Made by a program: the position numbers and the translations under genes
Assembly: GCF_030546575.1 (NCBI RefSeq)
Contig: NZ_JAUOTN010000008.1
Span: 62,001-126,000, forward strand
Direction of reading: 5' to 3'
Origin: Pontibacter coccineus
GTDB taxonomy: Bacteria; Bacteroidota; Bacteroidia; Cytophagales; Hymenobacteraceae
Length of the DNA: 64,000 nucleotides
Notes under the pieces: model-generated
Database searches by the model: none
What the model saw: only the letters and a program-made list of their open reading frames with translations
What the model was told of the DNA's origin: nothing
Part shown: piece after piece, positions 18,034 through 26,207 of the stretch
How the letters are laid out: each line of letters begins with the position of its first letter
How positions within the stretch are numbered: position 1 is the first letter of the stretch

Positions 18034-19041
18034 CTAATCTGTCATCAGCCACTCCAGGGCGTCTTCCTCTGCCAGGAAATATTGGGCCTGATGGTTCAGC
18101 GCAGCCTGTTTTAGCTTGCTTCCTATACTCTCACTGCTCATCTGCTGGAGGGAATCCGCAGAGGTGATGACGGCAAGCTTTTTCAGGTACATTTTGGGAA
18201 GTATTTGCTGGGCTGTCGTGATCAGCCAGCCCTGGTCACCGAGCGTGAGCATGCCCAGACGCTGGTTATTGAGCAGCAAACGTTCTATGCGATGCTCTAT
18301 CAGCGCACGAGCCGCCTTTAGCATGCCATAGCGGTACTGTCGGCTCTGGGGCACTTTTTTCCAACGGATGTTCATCATGCTCTTCCCCTTATCAAGCGTG
18401 ATCGAGACAAAGTCTGTTTCGATGGAGAGCAGTTGCGGGAGCGCCCCGGTCACACTGGTAGTATCGGCACGCTGTACGGTGGCCGCCGGAACAAAGGCAT
18501 GGGCCTGGTTTTTCAGTCCCAGGCGTATGAGCTTCAAGTTGACACGAAGAGGAATCTGGATGAAATCTGCTTTTGTGATTACCGTATTGTTGTCGCGCAG
18601 CAGCCAGCGCAGACCCTCTTCCCGATCCATGAACAATTTAGCTTCGTAAGGCATTTCTTCCAGCGTATGCAGGGCCTGTCGCATCCTGTCGTTCATGTCA
18701 GTTGCCACTACCCGGGCCACACGGCGGATAGAGGTATACTTCATGGCCTCGTACATAAACTTCTTCGACCACTGCTGGTCCTCCGCTGAAACCTTGTACT
18801 GGGCCGGAACCTCTACCAGCACAAGCTCCGCTTTCAGGATAGCCACGGCACGGGCCAGCAGACGCACTGACTGCCTTAGTTCAGCAGAAGTTGTGAAACG
18901 GTCCCACTTAGCGCAAAGCAACTGGAGGTGCGGACAAAAACTTACAGAAAGTATTTCAGTTTCGTGCTCGGTTGCAGGTAAGTTTTGTGATTTAAAACCA
19001 GCATACTGAGGCAATGTCAGATTCGAAAAGGTGGTACTCAT
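18034..19041 (-). CDS. Unknown protein with two STAS-like halves
   Basis: A 335-aa soluble protein with no signal peptide. I do not recognise a characterised homologue. It appears to contain two versions of one roughly 120-residue module, at about 35-165 and 215-333. Each half has a short beta segment (LQLLCAKWDRF; MMNIRWKKVP), a Leu-rich helix region, a VARVV/LAVIT strand and a closing phenylalanine strand followed by WLL or WLM (LFMDREEGLRWLLRD; YFLAEEDALEWLMTD). Single modules of this look occur in Bacteroidota proteins annotated STAS/SEC14-like (SpoIIAA-like). The ATG at 19041 is preferred; one six codons upstream is possible. It is divergent from mqo. Confidence 0.65.
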   Translation of the reverse strand: MSTTFSNLTLPQYAGFKSQNLPATEHETEILSVSFCPHLQLLCAKWDRFTTSAELRQSVRLLARAVAILKAELVLVEVPAQYKVSAEDQQWSKKFMYEAMKYTSIRRVARVVATDMNDRMRQALHTLEEMPYEAKLFMDREEGLRWLLRDNNTVITKADFIQIPLRVNLKLIRLGLKNQAHAFVPAATVQRADTTSVTGALPQLLSIETDFVSITLDKGKSMMNIRWKKVPQSRQYRYGMLKAARALIEHRIERLLLNNQRLGMLTLGDQGWLITTAQQILPKMYLKKLAVITSADSLQQMSSESIGSKLKQAALNHQAQYFLAEEDALEWLMTD

Positions 19042-19215
19042 ATTTAAAATTTGTTTCATCTGACAGGTGTTCTGTCAGTAGGTACAGGCAGCGCGGTTGT
19101 GGAATGCAATGCTTTAAAAACTCTAATATAAGTGTTTGAGTTCAAGTAAATTAAGCTAGAGTAACAGTAGCCTTTACCACAATCTGATTATCATCCGTTC
19201 ACCAGCAAATTCTGG

Positions 19216-19242
19216 TTGTTCACCCTTAGTATGCTATATTTG
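19216..19242 (+). promoter_or_regulatory. Probable mqo promoter (Bacteroidota type)
   Basis: TATATTTG at 19235-19242 matches the Bacteroidota -7 consensus TAnnTTTG exactly. TTGTT at 19216-19220 is a plausible -33 element at 14-16 bases spacing, slightly short. Transcription would start near 19249, giving a leader of about 95 bases before the mqo start codon at 19345. Confidence 0.5.
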
Positions 19243-19344
19243 GCCCTCCCTGTAGCGCATAAAAAAAAGTTTAAATTTTTCTGCCATGATACCCTGCACA
19301 GCTTACTGCGTAGTATAGCTTCTAAACCCAAAGATGGAAATCTT

Positions 19345-20868
19345 ATGAAAACAGATCGTAGACTGCCCGATGTTTCGGAGGCGGATATCGTGCTGATAGG
19401 TGCGGGAATTATGAGTGCGACGCTAGGTATGCTGTTGAAGGAGCTGCAACCCGATCTGCAGATCACGGTGCTCGAAAGGCTGGATGAAGCCGCCGCCGAA
19501 AGCTCCGACGCCTGGAACAATGCCGGAACCGGTCACGCCGCTTTCTGTGAGTTGAATTATACCCCGGAGAAAGCCGATGGCAGCATCGATACCACGAAGG
19601 CTGTCAGTATTTCCGAATCTTTCGAGATCTCACGGCAGTTCTGGTCTTATCTAATTCAGGATAATAAACTAGATCTACCCGGCAGCTTTATCAGGAGCAT
19701 TCCGCATATGAGTTTTGTGTGGGGCGATGAAAACGTCGAGTTCCTTAAAAAACGCCACGCCGCTCTGACTGCCTGTCATCTTTTTGAAGGGATGGTGTAC
19801 ACAGAAGATGTGGAGGAGCTGAAGTCCTGGATGCCGCTGGTAATGGAAGGGCGGGATTTGCTCGAGAAAGTGGCCGCCACCCGGATGGACCTGGGCACGG
19901 ACGTGAATTTCGGCGCGCTGACACGCTCCATGTTTGAGCGACTGAGCCAGATGGAGGGGGTCAACCTGTATTTTGGCTACGACGTGCGCAAGCTGAAGCA
20001 ACGTCCCGATAACCGCTGGAGTGTCCGCATCCGGCATCGCGAATCACATACGAAGCATAAGGTAAGAGGTAACTTCGTCTTTATCGGTGCCGGTGGTGGG
20101 TCCTTGCCGCTGTTGCTGAAGTCAGGTATACCGGAAGGCGAAGGCTTTGGTGGTTTCCCGGTGAGCGGGCAGTGGCTCAAGTGTATCAACCCGGCCGTAA
20201 TTGAGCAGCACCGTGCTAAGGTATACGGCAAGGCCTCCGTGGGCTCGCCACCCATGTCGGTGCCGCACCTGGATACCCGCTTCATCAATGGAAAGCGCGA
20301 ATTGCTCTTTGGGCCTTATGCTGGTTTCACTACCAAGTTTCTAAAGAACGGCTCTTTCTTCGACTTGCCGCTTTCCCTCAAGGTCAACAACCTGCGTCCG
20401 ATGCTGTCCGCTGGTGTCCGGAACATTCCGCTCACGCAGTACCTGATCAACCAGGTGCGACAGTCGCCGGATGAGCGGGTGGAGGCTTTGCGGCAGTACT
20501 ACCCGGAGGCGCGCAGCGAGGACTGGAAACTGGAAGTGGCCGGGCAGCGGGTGCAGGTCATCAAAAAAGACCCAGAGCATGGCGGAGTGCTGGAGTTCGG
20601 TACTGAGATCGTGGCAGGAGCTGACGGTTCGCTGGCGGCCCTGCTAGGAGCTTCTCCGGGTGCTTCCACCGCGGTTTCGATCATGATCAGCCTGCTGCAC
20701 CGCTGTTTTCCTGGAGAGATGCAGTCAGCGGCCTGGCAACAGAAAATAAAGCAGATGATTCCGTCCTACGGCGAATCGCTGGCAGATAATCCGGAATTGC
20801 TACGCCAGGTGCGCAGTTGGACCAGTGAGGTGCTTGGCCTGCAGAATACAGTGAATAACCAGGTATAG
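19345..20868 (+). CDS. mqo: Malate:quinone oxidoreductase
   Basis: A 507-aa FAD-dependent peripheral membrane enzyme that oxidises malate to oxaloacetate and passes electrons to quinone, replacing or complementing malate dehydrogenase. The FAD-binding GAGIMSATLG is near the N-terminus, followed by ERLDEAAAESSDAWNNAGTGHAAFCELNYTP, a hallmark of Mqo; GAGGGSLPLL and the C-terminal LLGASPGASTAVSIM are also characteristic. The start at 19345 (MKTDRRLPD) fits family length; the frame is open for 43 codons upstream, but that part spans the promoter. The stop codon TAG lies inside a CAGGTATAGC motif (20860-20869). A terminator shared with pepO follows. Confidence 0.96.
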   Translation: MKTDRRLPDVSEADIVLIGAGIMSATLGMLLKELQPDLQITVLERLDEAAAESSDAWNNAGTGHAAFCELNYTPEKADGSIDTTKAVSISESFEISRQFWSYLIQDNKLDLPGSFIRSIPHMSFVWGDENVEFLKKRHAALTACHLFEGMVYTEDVEELKSWMPLVMEGRDLLEKVAATRMDLGTDVNFGALTRSMFERLSQMEGVNLYFGYDVRKLKQRPDNRWSVRIRHRESHTKHKVRGNFVFIGAGGGSLPLLLKSGIPEGEGFGGFPVSGQWLKCINPAVIEQHRAKVYGKASVGSPPMSVPHLDTRFINGKRELLFGPYAGFTTKFLKNGSFFDLPLSLKVNNLRPMLSAGVRNIPLTQYLINQVRQSPDERVEALRQYYPEARSEDWKLEVAGQRVQVIKKDPEHGGVLEFGTEIVAGADGSLAALLGASPGASTAVSIMISLLHRCFPGEMQSAAWQQKIKQMIPSYGESLADNPELLRQVRSWTSEVLGLQNTVNNQV

Positions 20869-20895
20869 CTTTACCCTCTGACAACGCTATACCTG
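20860..20895. repeat. Inverted pair of CAGGTATAGC across the mqo stop codon
   Basis: CAGGTATAGC at 20860-20869 and its exact reverse complement at 20886-20895 are separated by 16 bases. The first copy supplies the mqo stop codon. The pair can form a 10-bp stem, but the stronger terminator lies just downstream. Confidence 0.8.
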
Positions 20896-20920
20896 TTGCT
20901 GATACCAGACACTAGTAAAC

Positions 20921-20957
20921 AAAAAGCCCTCCCGAAAGCATGTCGGGAGGGCTTTTA
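20921..20957. terminator. Bidirectional intrinsic terminator, mqo and M13 peptidase
   Basis: AAAAGCCCTCCCGA (20922-20935) pairs with TCGGGAGGGCTTTT (20943-20956), with A- and T-runs on either side. It sits between two convergent genes and can end both transcripts. Confidence 0.92.
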
Positions 20958-20975
20958 AATGTAGCGATGTGCTGC

Positions 20976-23081
20976 TTACCAGATTCTGATTCTGTCTTCC
21001 GGTGCAATGTACAGCGCTTCACCCGGCTTCACTTTGAATGCCTTATACCAGGCATCCATGTTCACAGGTGCACCGATTGTACGGTATTTACCTGGTGAGT
21101 GCGAGTCCGTCAGGATCAGTTGCGCCTCCGTCTCCGGCAGGATGTTCGTTCTCCATACCTGTGCCCAGGCCAGGAAGAAGCGCTGATCAGGCGTAAAGCC
21201 GTCGATCTTCTTCTTCGACTTGCCTTGCTTGGTCATCTTAAAGGCTTCGTAAGCGGCGCTCAGGCCACCCAGGTCACCGATGTTCTCACCCAAGGTCAGT
21301 TTGCCATTCACATGGATGGTGTCCTGCACGGTATAGTCGTTGAACTGCTGCACCAGCTGATCAGCTTTTGCCTGGAAGCGGCTGCGGTCTTCTGCCGTCC
21401 ACCAGTTGCGCAGGTTACCGTCCTTGTCGTATTGGCTACCGGAGTCGTCGAAACCGTGAGAGATCTCGTGGCCGATAACCGCACCAATACCACCATAGTT
21501 CACCGCGTCATCCGCGTTCGGGTCGAAGAACGGGAACTGCAGGATACCTGCCGGGAACACGATCTCGTTCATCACCGGGCTGTAGTAGGCGTTCACAGTC
21601 GGAGGCGTCATGCCCCACTTGGTTCTGTCTACCGGTTTGCCCAATTGGCTGATCATGTCGTTATAGCCCCACTGGCCGGCGTTGCGCACATTCTGGAAGA
21701 AGGCATTGCGGTTCACTTCGAGTCCGTCGTACGTTTTCCACTTCTCAGGGTAACCCACTTTCGGACGGAAGGTACCAAGTTTAGCCAGGGCTTTTTCTTT
21801 TGTTTCAGCAGACATCCAGTCCAGGCCTTTGATGCGGATCTCGTAGGCTTTGATCAGGTTAGCGATCATTTCGTCCATACGCGCCTTTGCTTCCGGCTTA
21901 AAGTGCTTCTGTACGTACAGCTGGCCAAGTAGCTCACCAATAGTGCCATCTGTTAGTTGTGACATACGCTGCCAGCGTGGAGTCTGTACCTTCTGTCCGG
22001 AGAGTATCTGGGTGAAGGCGAAGTTCGCATCCACAAAATCAGAGCTCAGGTATGGGGCTGCAGACTTCAATACATTCCACTGCATGTAGGTCTGCCAGTC
22101 AGCCACCGGGGTAGCAGTCAGCAGGCCGTTCAAGTCAGTGAAGAATTTCGGGTTGTTCACCAGTAGGGTATCCTCACCGGTTACTTTCATTTCCGTCATC
22201 AGCGATTTCCAGTCCATGTTCGGCGTGGTTTTGCTGAAGTCGGCAACGGCAAACTTGTTGTAGGTTTTGTGCGGGTCGCGCATCTCCACGCGGGCCATCT
22301 GCGCGGCTGCCATCTGCTTCTCAATGTTGAAGATCGTTTCGGCGTTCTTCTGAGCAGTAGCCTGGTCCACACCGGTCAGGGTGAAGAGTTTGGTGATGTA
22401 GGTTTTGTAGGCATCCTGAATGCGGGTGGTGCGGGCATCGTTCTTCAGGTAGTAGTCGCGGTCCGGCAGGGTCGTGCCGCCTTGGCTCAGTTGCGGGATC
22501 ATCACTTCCACATTCTTGCGGTCCTGGCCTACGTAGAAGCCAAACATAGGGGCAGCGGCACCGGTGCTGCGCAGTGTGGCTACCTCATGCAGCACACCGT
22601 TCACATCCTTTATACCCTTGATGCGCTCAAGATCAGCCTTGATTGGTGTAAAGCCCAGCTTTTCAATAGCAGCGCTGTCCATGGCGGCGGCGTAGAAGTC
22701 ACCTACACGGCGTTCCACCGAACCGGCTGGTGCGCTGGTTTTGGCAGCGGCATCTTTCAGGATGGTGCGAACGGCGATGATGTTGAAGTCACGCAGCTGG
22801 TTGAAGCTACCCCAGCGGGTTTCCTTGGCAGGTACCGGGTTTTTCTGCAGCCATACACCGTTGGCGTAGGTATAGAAATCGTCGCCCGGCTTCACCTTGG
22901 TGTCCATGTTGGACTTGTCGATGAACTTGGCCTGGCCGGCATGTTTGCCGCCGTTCTGGGCCGAAGCCTCCATTGCGCAGAAAGTGGCCGCACCGAAGAG
23001 TAAGAGTCTCAGGCGGTTTTTCCAGACAGACGACTCTCCCTTTGACAGAGACAGATTAGCAGTGTCTTTTGTGTTTTTCAT
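20976..23081 (-). CDS. M13 family metallopeptidase (neprilysin/PepO-like)
   Basis: A 701-aa zinc endopeptidase of the neprilysin family. The signal sequence is preceded by an unusually polar stretch of about 20 residues and ends near 42 (MEASAQ). The zinc site is His538-Glu539-x-x-His542 in VIGHEISHGFDD, with the third ligand Glu599 and Asp603 in GENIGDLGG. NAYYSPVMNEIVFPAGILQ is the substrate-binding segment. The C-terminus reads RIRIW where many members end in CxVW. Its secreted location suggests degradation of extracellular or periplasmic peptides. Monocistronic, with a shared terminator after it. Confidence 0.95.
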   Translation of the reverse strand: MKNTKDTANLSLSKGESSVWKNRLRLLLFGAATFCAMEASAQNGGKHAGQAKFIDKSNMDTKVKPGDDFYTYANGVWLQKNPVPAKETRWGSFNQLRDFNIIAVRTILKDAAAKTSAPAGSVERRVGDFYAAAMDSAAIEKLGFTPIKADLERIKGIKDVNGVLHEVATLRSTGAAAPMFGFYVGQDRKNVEVMIPQLSQGGTTLPDRDYYLKNDARTTRIQDAYKTYITKLFTLTGVDQATAQKNAETIFNIEKQMAAAQMARVEMRDPHKTYNKFAVADFSKTTPNMDWKSLMTEMKVTGEDTLLVNNPKFFTDLNGLLTATPVADWQTYMQWNVLKSAAPYLSSDFVDANFAFTQILSGQKVQTPRWQRMSQLTDGTIGELLGQLYVQKHFKPEAKARMDEMIANLIKAYEIRIKGLDWMSAETKEKALAKLGTFRPKVGYPEKWKTYDGLEVNRNAFFQNVRNAGQWGYNDMISQLGKPVDRTKWGMTPPTVNAYYSPVMNEIVFPAGILQFPFFDPNADDAVNYGGIGAVIGHEISHGFDDSGSQYDKDGNLRNWWTAEDRSRFQAKADQLVQQFNDYTVQDTIHVNGKLTLGENIGDLGGLSAAYEAFKMTKQGKSKKKIDGFTPDQRFFLAWAQVWRTNILPETEAQLILTDSHSPGKYRTIGAPVNMDAWYKAFKVKPGEALYIAPEDRIRIW

Positions 23082-23287
23082 GTTAGATTGATTGTTTTAA
23101 AAAGCTCAAATGAATAACCTGCACGCAGGACTCATTTGAGTGGCCTAAAATAAGGCAAATAAGCGAAATAATGCTGTTTATTTTTTGGATAACCCGTGTA
23201 GGGCGCTGCTTTCCAGTAACACCCCAAGCTGGATTAAAGTTTGGTAGTCAATTTTAGTGCCATTTACCGGATTGTGCCCCGGTATAG

Positions 23288-23737
23288 CTACAGCGTCACT
23301 TGCCTGCTCATCAAGAGGCGCGGACTCTGATCCAGGTAATAATCTGCCACCTCTTCCTGCACAGTAAAACCAAGACGGGTATAGATGCTGATACCGGCGA
23401 CATTGTTGGGGTGCACAGTCAGGTATAGCACCGCCACACCCTTGGCTTCCATCTGGGCCAGGGTAGCTGCCATCAGCTTTTCGCCAATGCGCTTGCCCCG
23501 GTGGGCTGGCAACACCCCGAGCGAGAGCAGCCAGCCCTTTGTGTTTGCATGGTCCAGGTGCGAGAGCATGTAGCCCACCACTTCACCGCCTGTTTCGGCG
23601 ACCAGCAGGTAGTCACCCGTGATGTCGTAGAACTGCCGCAGCACAAAAAGCGGGTAGCTATCGGCACCGAACAAAAGCGCATCAATGGCTTTGACGGCTC
23701 TAAGGTCGCTCAGCTCCGCTTTGCGAATGGTCAGCAT
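23288..23737 (-). CDS. GNAT family N-acetyltransferase (RimI-like)
   Basis: A 149-aa acetyl-CoA-dependent acetyltransferase. The fold is recognisable from VAETGGEVVGYML, LLSLGVLPAHRGKRIGEKLM (acetyl-CoA loop with the Q/RxxGxG/A pattern around residues 79-86), and LYLTVHPNNVAGISIYTRLGF. The layout is like RimI or other protein/small-amine acetyltransferases, but the substrate is unknown. It starts ten bases after the methyltransferase stop codon on the same strand, so both are likely co-transcribed. Confidence 0.88.
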   Translation of the reverse strand: MLTIRKAELSDLRAVKAIDALLFGADSYPLFVLRQFYDITGDYLLVAETGGEVVGYMLSHLDHANTKGWLLSLGVLPAHRGKRIGEKLMAATLAQMEAKGVAVLYLTVHPNNVAGISIYTRLGFTVQEEVADYYLDQSPRLLMSRQVTL

Positions 23738-23747
23738 AAGTATGGGA

Positions 23748-25361
23748 TCACTGCGTTTTGCCCTTTAGCAAGTTGATGCTGATGGTCGCGATGTCGGAGT
23801 CCGGAAAGCGGCGGAAAGCCCCTTTGTCCGGGTGCAGTCCAGCTTCTCCTGCCACTTTGTGGAACACTTCCACCTCCACAATGTATTGGTCTGAGAATCC
23901 ATGAGTTGCATCATAGGCAGTGGCTGCCGTTTTGCCCAGGTTAGCGGCCGCCAGGGCAGGGGGGATGGTGTGCAACTCCATCGTCAGCAGACCGAACTTA
24001 TCCACATAGGGCGTCCACTTTTTGAGGTGCTCCAGCAGGTTGTCTTCTACCTCATTGTTAGGGATGCGCCTGCCCCGGAAGGCAAAAGCACCCGTCGATT
24101 GACTCTGCCTGTTTTCGGTGCGCTGGGCAGGTCGCTCCCAGATGCGGTTGTGATCAAGGAAGGTGCGCACGTTCAGTAGTTCCTTCAAGTCGATGTTGTA
24201 GTTCTCACGCAGATCATCCGCCAGCAGGTCCGGACGTCCGATGTCTCCCCAGATGATCTTGGCCCAGATGTCGGCTTTGATCAGGTTGGCCCGGGTCACC
24301 TTGAGTGCAGCCTGGTTATAGTCGGCCCCCACCAGAAAGAGCGGGTACTGATCCAGCATTTTCCCTCGGGCAGTCTGCCGCTCAATTACCTCGAACATGT
24401 GCTGCAAGAAGGCTCCGTTGCCGCAGCCCATGTCCAGTATACCTTTCGGCTGCTCGTGGATAGGCCGGTTGAAGAGCTCGATGATGATCTCGTCAATCAC
24501 ATTGAAATAGGTGGCGTGCGCCCCACCACTGCCCCACACGTTCATCTCGCGGTCTACGTGCAGTTCTGGTGCGCCTTCTGGCCTGTTCCAAAGTATATTC
24601 GGGTTACCAAAGATCAATTCATCAAGGTGGCGAAAGGTTGGGATATAAGATACCGTTACCCCGTAGGCGCTGCCCCGCTTGGCAAAGAAAATACCCTCGT
24701 CGGTGTACTCGTACTGGTCACGCACCTTCCGGAACCAGCCCAGGTGGGCAAACAGATCAAGTATTTTCCGAAAATCTTCGTGGTTCTCGTGAAATTCCTC
24801 CGGGCTGAAGCGGCTTTCCATAAAGTATTTGTGAAACATACCGTTCATGCCCAGCAACACGATGGTCGGGCCCATCAGCAGCCCCTCTATGTGTTTCAAA
24901 ATCTGTTCCTGCACGTCGCGTTCTTCCTGGTCGTCTGAGAGCTTCAGGCCATAAGCATCTTTGTAACGGTCAGCCACCTTGGCCCAAAGCTGATACGGTT
25001 CCTTCTCAAACCTGCGCGGATGATAGTTGCCCGACAACTGCATGAGTTTTACCACATCTTCATATAGGTATACCAGTGGGAAAGCCAGGCGCCCACGATC
25101 GGTCACACGGTAGCTGACCTGGTCAGTGGCATTATCAAGGTCCTGCTCCAGCCAGCCCTGTGAGCATAGAACGCGCAACGCCACATTCAGGTAGCCGTCG
25201 TTTGCTTTATACTGGGTCACCAGTTCTTCCAGTTTGGCTTCCTGCTGTTGCAGCAGGTAATCCAGCACACCGTGCTTATGAAGACTGAAGGCGGTAGGGG
25301 CCGTCACGATACCGTCCAGGTGACGGAAAATGGTTTCACGCAGTTCGTTTTTGCTTCTCAT
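23748..25361 (-). CDS. Class I SAM-dependent methyltransferase with duplicated N-terminal module
   Basis: A 537-aa protein. The SAM-binding site is GILDMGCGNGAFL at about 307-319, followed by VGADYNQAALKVTRANL (acidic ribose contact) and a downstream GDIGRPD. The N-terminal 240 residues look like two winged-helix/dimerisation modules as in O-methyltransferases: residues 20-95 contain VALRVLCSQGWLEQ...YRVTDRG and residues 165-225 contain KILDLFAHLGWFRK...YEYTDEG. Proteins of this layout resemble methyltransferase modules of polyketide-type systems, but no such synthase is nearby. The substrate is unknown. It leads a two-gene unit with the GNAT gene and is divergent from the fasciclin gene. Confidence 0.8.
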   Translation of the reverse strand: MRSKNELRETIFRHLDGIVTAPTAFSLHKHGVLDYLLQQQEAKLEELVTQYKANDGYLNVALRVLCSQGWLEQDLDNATDQVSYRVTDRGRLAFPLVYLYEDVVKLMQLSGNYHPRRFEKEPYQLWAKVADRYKDAYGLKLSDDQEERDVQEQILKHIEGLLMGPTIVLLGMNGMFHKYFMESRFSPEEFHENHEDFRKILDLFAHLGWFRKVRDQYEYTDEGIFFAKRGSAYGVTVSYIPTFRHLDELIFGNPNILWNRPEGAPELHVDREMNVWGSGGAHATYFNVIDEIIIELFNRPIHEQPKGILDMGCGNGAFLQHMFEVIERQTARGKMLDQYPLFLVGADYNQAALKVTRANLIKADIWAKIIWGDIGRPDLLADDLRENYNIDLKELLNVRTFLDHNRIWERPAQRTENRQSQSTGAFAFRGRRIPNNEVEDNLLEHLKKWTPYVDKFGLLTMELHTIPPALAAANLGKTAATAYDATHGFSDQYIVEVEVFHKVAGEAGLHPDKGAFRRFPDSDIATISINLLKGKTQ

Positions 25362-25463
25362 AGAAAATAGTAACCAATATCATCTTTTAGACTAATCACC
25401 ATCATGTTTATGACAATGGAAATTACGGAATATTGTATCATCAAACTAAACCACCTAACGAAA

Positions 25464-26021
25464 ATGAAAAGTTTACATGTAGCTTTGATAGCCATTGCCC
25501 TTGGTCTGCTGACCTCGTGCAATACGGAAAGCCAGCCAGAGTCGGTTGCAGCAGCCCCTGACACAGAAACCGAACAAGCCGCAGGCCAGTCTGCCGTGGC
25601 GGATGACCAGTCGCAGCAGAACGTGGTGCAGGTAGCAGCCGGATCGAAGGACCACAGCACATTAGTAGCCGCCGTAAAAGCCGCCGGACTGGTGGATGCC
25701 CTGACCAATGCGGGACCATTTACTGTTTTTGCACCTACCAACGCCGCTTTTGATAAACTGCCCGCCGGCACAGTGGATGGTCTCCTGAAACCGGAGAGCC
25801 GCAGTGACCTGCGTAACATTCTACAGTACCACGTGTATGTGGGCGTTATTCCCGCAGAGCGATTCGACAACGACATGACCCTGGGTCAGGTAAACGGTGG
25901 TCGCGTAAAACTCGGTCTGGAGGACGGTCAGCCAACAGTCAACGGCGTTAAGATCATCGCTTCCATACCTGCTTCAAACGGTATCATTCACGTAATAGAC
26001 CAGGTCTTGTTACCAGAATAG
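25464..26021 (+). CDS. Fasciclin-domain lipoprotein
   Basis: A 185-aa lipoprotein: signal peptide with lipobox LTSC (Cys19), an acidic low-complexity linker to about residue 55, then one fasciclin (FAS1) domain. Its conserved boxes are GPFTVFAPTNAAFDKLP, LRNILQYHVYVGVI and a closing ASNGIIHVIDQVLLP. FAS1 domains mediate adhesion or act as surface stress proteins in bacteria. The ATG at 25464 is chosen because it places the lipoprotein signal at the start; the open frame upstream has no signal sequence. It is monocistronic with a terminator at 26048-26082. Confidence 0.92.
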   Translation: MKSLHVALIAIALGLLTSCNTESQPESVAAAPDTETEQAAGQSAVADDQSQQNVVQVAAGSKDHSTLVAAVKAAGLVDALTNAGPFTVFAPTNAAFDKLPAGTVDGLLKPESRSDLRNILQYHVYVGVIPAERFDNDMTLGQVNGGRVKLGLEDGQPTVNGVKIIASIPASNGIIHVIDQVLLPE

Positions 26022-26047
26022 GGAGATTAATCGCCCTGCGAGGGATT

Positions 26048-26090
26048 AAAGCCTGTGCATAAGGAGATTATGCACAGGCTTTCCTTTTTA
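26048..26090 (+). terminator. Intrinsic terminator of the fasciclin gene
   Basis: AAAGCCTGTGCATAA (26048-26062) pairs exactly with TTATGCACAGGCTTT (26068-26082), followed by CCTTTTTA. It lies 27 bases after the stop codon. Confidence 0.9.
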
Positions 26091-26207
26091 TATAGTATAG
26101 CGCTTATTTTAAACTTTAACATATTTTTTAGCATATATTTCAGTTTGTTTACGTATTATGTTCTGGATTAAGGCTTACCCTATTTTCAACCTTAAAATCA
26201 GCGCATA

